Below are positions 6,426 through 8,724 of a stretch of 8,724 bases of DNA, piece by piece. The translations under genes and the position numbers were made by a program. The notes below the pieces were generated by a model, which worked only from the letters and a program-made list of their open reading frames with translations, had not been told where the DNA came from and did not search any database. The stretch is taken from positions 1-8,724 of the forward strand of contig JAKUNY010000045.1 of assembly GCA_022451765.1 (NCBI GenBank), read 5' to 3'. The DNA is from Candidatus Poseidoniaceae archaeon (GTDB taxonomy: Archaea; Thermoplasmatota; Poseidoniia; Poseidoniales; Poseidoniaceae). The number at the start of each line of letters is the position of its first letter. The first letter of the stretch is position 1.

Positions 6426-6531
6426 AGCACACCCACATTGCTATGATGTTTGAAATGTTGCAAAGGCGTAGTATTGTGATTGATTGCATCTATTGATAAG
6501 GGGGTGACGATACCAACGAATGGGTGAGAAC
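6426..6531. promoter_or_regulatory. Divergent promoter region between nfu and sufC
   Basis: This 106-bp gap is the only clear intergenic space in the window and must hold the start signals for both gene groups. On the + strand, TATTGATA at 6491-6498 is a plausible TATA-like box. It would place transcription start near 6520, just before the sufC Shine-Dalgarno site. An imperfect TTTG-(8)-CAAA inverted repeat lies at about 6450-6465 and could be an operator, but it is too short to call. No clear TATA-like box was found for the leftward direction. Confidence 0.4.
6523..6527 (+). promoter_or_regulatory. Shine-Dalgarno site deciding the sufC start
   Basis: GGTGA is followed by four bases and then ATG at 6532, the same motif and spacing as before sufB (GGTGA at 7276-7280, ATG at 7285). 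An in-frame ATG at 6520 would have GGGGTGA (6501-6507) 12 nt away, which is too far to be likely. Confidence 0.6.
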
Positions 6532-7275
6532 ATGACCGATGTCTTGTTGCGTGTGGAAAATCTTCACGTTTCAGTTGGGGATACTCCAATTATCCAAGGC
6601 ATCAGTCTTGAAATCAAACGAGGTGAAATTCACGCTATTATGGGTCGAAATGGAGCCGGAAAATCCACATTGGCAAATGTGGTTATGGGCCACCCTGCCT
6701 ACGAAGTGACGAGCGGGACCATCCACTACAAAGGACAAAACATTGACGACATGGAGGTCTTTGAACGGGCCCGTGCAGGGATGTTCCTCTCATTCCAGTA
6801 CCCTGCTGCAATCCCCGGTGACCAAGTCGGCACCTTCCTGCGCAAATCTGTTGCCTCCGTTCGGGGAGAAGCACCGTCACCACGAGCATTTCGAAAAGAA
6901 CTAAACGAAGCCATGAAGCAACTCGACATGGACAAATCGTTCCTCTCTCGTTACGTCAACGACGGATTCAGTGGCGGAGAAAAAAAGCGACTTGAGATTC
7001 TGCAGATGCTGCTTCTCCAACCAGATTTGGCCCTTTTAGATGAGACCGATTCAGGACTCGATATTGACGCACTGCGTATCGTCGCTGATGGAATCAACGC
7101 CGTTGCCGAGGATACAGGGTGCATGATTATCACTCATTATCAACGCCTTCTCGACTTGGTTCGGCCAAATTTCGTTCATGTTTTGATCGACGGTAAAATC
7201 GTTCAAAGCGGAGGGCCGGATTTGGCCATAAAACTCGAAAAAGAAGGATACGATTGGGTAGATGCCCTTGTTTGA
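6532..7275 (+). CDS. sufC: SufC, ATPase of the SUF Fe-S cluster assembly complex
   Basis: SufC is the soluble ABC-type ATPase that binds SufB and SufD and drives the shape change needed for cluster assembly on the SufBCD scaffold. The 247-residue length is normal. Walker A is GRNGAGKST at 38-46, the Q-loop is FQYP with Gln89, the signature is FSGGEKKR at 146-153, and Walker B is LALLDET at 166-172 with Glu171. These run into the SufC-specific DSGLDIDAL (173-181), and the switch is His202 in THYQR. DETDSGLDIDAL and THYQR separate SufC from transport ATPases. An in-frame ATG at 6520 would add four residues (MGEN), but the Shine-Dalgarno spacing favours 6532. It is first in the rightward operon, with sufB nine bases downstream. 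Confidence 0.97.
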   Translation: MTDVLLRVENLHVSVGDTPIIQGISLEIKRGEIHAIMGRNGAGKSTLANVVMGHPAYEVTSGTIHYKGQNIDDMEVFERARAGMFLSFQYPAAIPGDQVGTFLRKSVASVRGEAPSPRAFRKELNEAMKQLDMDKSFLSRYVNDGFSGGEKKRLEILQMLLLQPDLALLDETDSGLDIDALRIVADGINAVAEDTGCMIITHYQRLLDLVRPNFVHVLIDGKIVQSGGPDLAIKLEKEGYDWVDALV

Positions 7276-7280
7276 GGTGA
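7274..7280 (+). promoter_or_regulatory. Shine-Dalgarno site of sufB
   Basis: GAGGTGA overlaps the last two bases of the sufC stop codon and sits four bases before ATG at 7285, consistent with coupled translation of sufC and sufB. Confidence 0.65.
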
Positions 7281-7284
7281 TGTT

Positions 7285-8691
7285 ATGACACAAGATGCTC
7301 AGGATGCGGTTGGAGATTACAAATACGGGTTCCATGACCCAGAATCAGCAACCATACGCTTTGACAAAGGTCTCAGTGAACAAGTTGTCCGTGACATCTC
7401 CGAGCTCAAAGAAGAGCCGGAATGGATGACTGAAATTCGAGTCAAAGCCTACCATCATTTCATGGAACGGGAAATGCCTACCTGGGGAAACTGTGATTCT
7501 CTTGCAGGCATCGATTTTGACAACGTCACATACTTCCTACGCTCCTCCGACAAGACCGAGAAGGACTGGGATGACGTCCCAGACGATATCAAGCGAACCT
7601 TCGACCGGCTTGGAATCCCAGAAGCGGAACAAAAGTGGCTCGGTGGTGTCACTGCCCAATACGAAAGCGAAGCGGTCTATCACTCGATTCGAGAAGACCT
7701 CGAAGAGCAGGGCGTCCTGTTCCTCGACATGGATTCTGGCCTCAAGGAACATCCTGAGATCATCAAAAAATACTTCGGGACGGTCATACCGCACTCAGAC
7801 AACAAGTTCTCTGCACTGAACACAGCCGTATGGTCAGGCGGCTCATTCATTTACGTCCCAAAGGGTGTGCACGTCGAGATGCCTGTCCAGGCATACTTCC
7901 GCATCAATGCGAAAAACATGGGTCAATTCGAGCGAACCCTCATCATCGCTGACGAAGGCTCGTCCATCCATTATGTGGAAGGTTGCACTGCTCCAACATA
8001 CTCCACGGATTCACTTCACTCAGCCGTTGTTGAATTGATTGCAATGGAAGGTGCCAAGATCCGTTATTCAACGGTTCAAAACTGGTCTGCAAACGTCTAC
8101 AATCTCGTCACAAAGCGAGGCGTGGCTCACAAAAATGCCACGGTTGAATGGGTTGATGGAAACATTGGTTCGAAATTGACAATGAAGTACCCAGCAGTTT
8201 TGCTCAAAGGCGAAGGGGCCCATGCAGAAATCATTTCTGTTGCTTATGCTGGTGAAGGTCAACACCAAGACGCTGGCGCCAAGGTTCACCACCTTGCGCC
8301 GAATACCACATCGAACATCCTCTCAAAATCCATCTCAAAGAACGGTGGACGTTCCTCCTACCGCGGTATGCTTCAGGTGACACCAAAAGCGGCAGGCTGC
8401 CGTTCGAAAGTCGTCTGTGATGCACTTATGCTCGATGAAGACAGTCGAAGCGACACGTATCCCACCATGGAAATCGGGAATTCAACGGCTGACCTTGAAC
8501 ACGAAGCCAGTGTTTCCAAGGTATCCAGCGACCAACTCTTCTACCTCATGAGCCGAGGCCATACCGAAGAAGAGGCTATGGGAATGATTGTGAATGGGTT
8601 CTTCGAACCTTTTACCCGAGAACTTCCGATGGAATACGCTGTTGAACTCAACCGGCTCCTTGAATTGGAAATGGAGGGCTCGATTGGATGA
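7285..8691 (+). CDS. sufB: SufB, scaffold subunit of the SUF Fe-S cluster assembly complex
   Basis: SufB receives persulfide sulfur and carries the nascent Fe-S cluster in the SufBCD complex. The protein has 468 residues, the usual length. Conserved stretches are EPEWMTEIRVKAYHHF (44-59), YESEAVYHSIREDLEEQGV (126-144), the beta-helix core with NTAVWSGGSFIYVPKGV (179-195), IADEGSSIHYVEGC (221-234), and the C-terminal NSTADLEHEASVSKVSSDQL (399-418) followed by FYLMSRG. Cys378 in KVVCDALML corresponds by position to the essential cysteine 405 of the E. coli protein. Cys234 in VEGC is a second conserved cysteine. The EHEA and MIVNGFF motifs distinguish SufB from SufD. It lies between sufC (9-nt gap) and the sufD start (ATGA overlap), the classic archaeal sufCBD order. 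No abnormality seen. Confidence 0.97.
   Translation: MTQDAQDAVGDYKYGFHDPESATIRFDKGLSEQVVRDISELKEEPEWMTEIRVKAYHHFMEREMPTWGNCDSLAGIDFDNVTYFLRSSDKTEKDWDDVPDDIKRTFDRLGIPEAEQKWLGGVTAQYESEAVYHSIREDLEEQGVLFLDMDSGLKEHPEIIKKYFGTVIPHSDNKFSALNTAVWSGGSFIYVPKGVHVEMPVQAYFRINAKNMGQFERTLIIADEGSSIHYVEGCTAPTYSTDSLHSAVVELIAMEGAKIRYSTVQNWSANVYNLVTKRGVAHKNATVEWVDGNIGSKLTMKYPAVLLKGEGAHAEIISVAYAGEGQHQDAGAKVHHLAPNTTSNILSKSISKNGGRSSYRGMLQVTPKAAGCRSKVVCDALMLDEDSRSDTYPTMEIGNSTADLEHEASVSKVSSDQLFYLMSRGHTEEEAMGMIVNGFFEPFTRELPMEYAVELNRLLELEMEGSIG
8673..8678 (+). promoter_or_regulatory. Probable Shine-Dalgarno site of the sufD-like gene
   Basis: GGAGGG lies nine bases before ATG at 8688, embedded in the SufB C-terminal codons for Glu-Gly-Ser. 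Both the sequence and the spacing are acceptable. Confidence 0.5.
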
Positions 8692-8724
8692 CATCGTACC
8701 TCGATGCCACTGTTCCAAATCGAT
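8688..8724 (+). CDS. sufD: Start of a sufD-like gene (partial, runs off right edge)
   Basis: An open frame starts with ATG inside the sufB stop (ATGA overlap) and gives MTSYLDATVPNR before the window ends. Twelve residues are too few to identify a family by sequence. The call rests on the sufC-sufB-sufD order common in archaea, the overlap and the Shine-Dalgarno site upstream. SufD would be the partner of SufB in the scaffold complex. Confidence 0.55.
   Translation, partial: MTSYLDATVPNR

Noticed and set aside
6450..6465. TTTG-(8)-CAAA inverted repeat as a regulator binding site
   Set aside because: Four-base arms arise easily by chance, and no cognate regulator is in the window. It is only mentioned in the promoter region entry.
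6520..6531. Upstream ATG at 6520 for sufC
   Set aside because: It adds only MGEN, its nearest Shine-Dalgarno-like stretch is 12 nt away, and ATG at 6532 has GGTGA at the same 4-nt spacing as sufB.
1..8724. CRISPR array, tRNA or rRNA gene, insertion sequence, attachment site or strong terminator hairpin
   Set aside because: Reading both strands showed no spaced repeats, tRNA-like cloverleaf with conserved TTC arm, transposase motif, or long inverted repeat with a T-run. Nearly all bases are covered by coding frames.

Overview
The window looks like an ordinary, gene-dense chromosomal segment of a euryarchaeon. The marine Thermoplasmatota (Marine Group II / Poseidoniales-like) are my best guess. 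The archaeal call rests on a tRNA-guanine transglycosylase of the archaeosine type with a C-terminal PUA domain. The narrower guess rests on the moderate base composition and the acidic, calcium-loop-rich surface protein, and it is inference. Genes are packed with ATGA or TGATG overlaps and mostly have clear Shine-Dalgarno sites. I see no mobile element, CRISPR array, tRNA, rRNA or long repeat.

Two divergent gene groups leave a short intergenic region at about 6426-6531. Rightward (+) lies a SUF iron-sulfur cluster assembly operon: sufC (6532-7275), sufB (7285-8691) and the first 12 codons of a sufD-like gene (8688 to the right edge). Leftward (-) lies a six-gene run: an Nfu-type Fe-S scaffold/carrier protein (6425-5961), a long archaeosine tRNA-guanine transglycosylase (5934-3691), an ABC-2 type exporter ATPase (about 3648-2629), its six-helix permease (2632-1628), a second ABC ATPase (1631-642), and a membrane protein with calcium-loop motifs that runs off the left edge (642-1).

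Functionally, the centre of the window is Fe-S cluster biogenesis: SufBCD builds clusters and Nfu carries them. The transglycosylase puts preQ0 into tRNA position 15 on the way to archaeosine. The left third encodes what appears to be an asymmetric exporter made of two ATPase-membrane protein pairs.

The most notable points are in the transglycosylase. It is much longer than the well-known Pyrococcus enzyme. The usual Cys-x-Cys-x2-Cys...His zinc site is reduced to one cysteine with Tyr in place of His, while both catalytic aspartates are kept. Its middle part resembles a degenerate archaeosine-synthase (ArcS) domain. The second point is the left-edge protein, which may be the second exporter permease carrying an external EF-hand-like calcium domain. 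I found no clearly novel multi-gene system.
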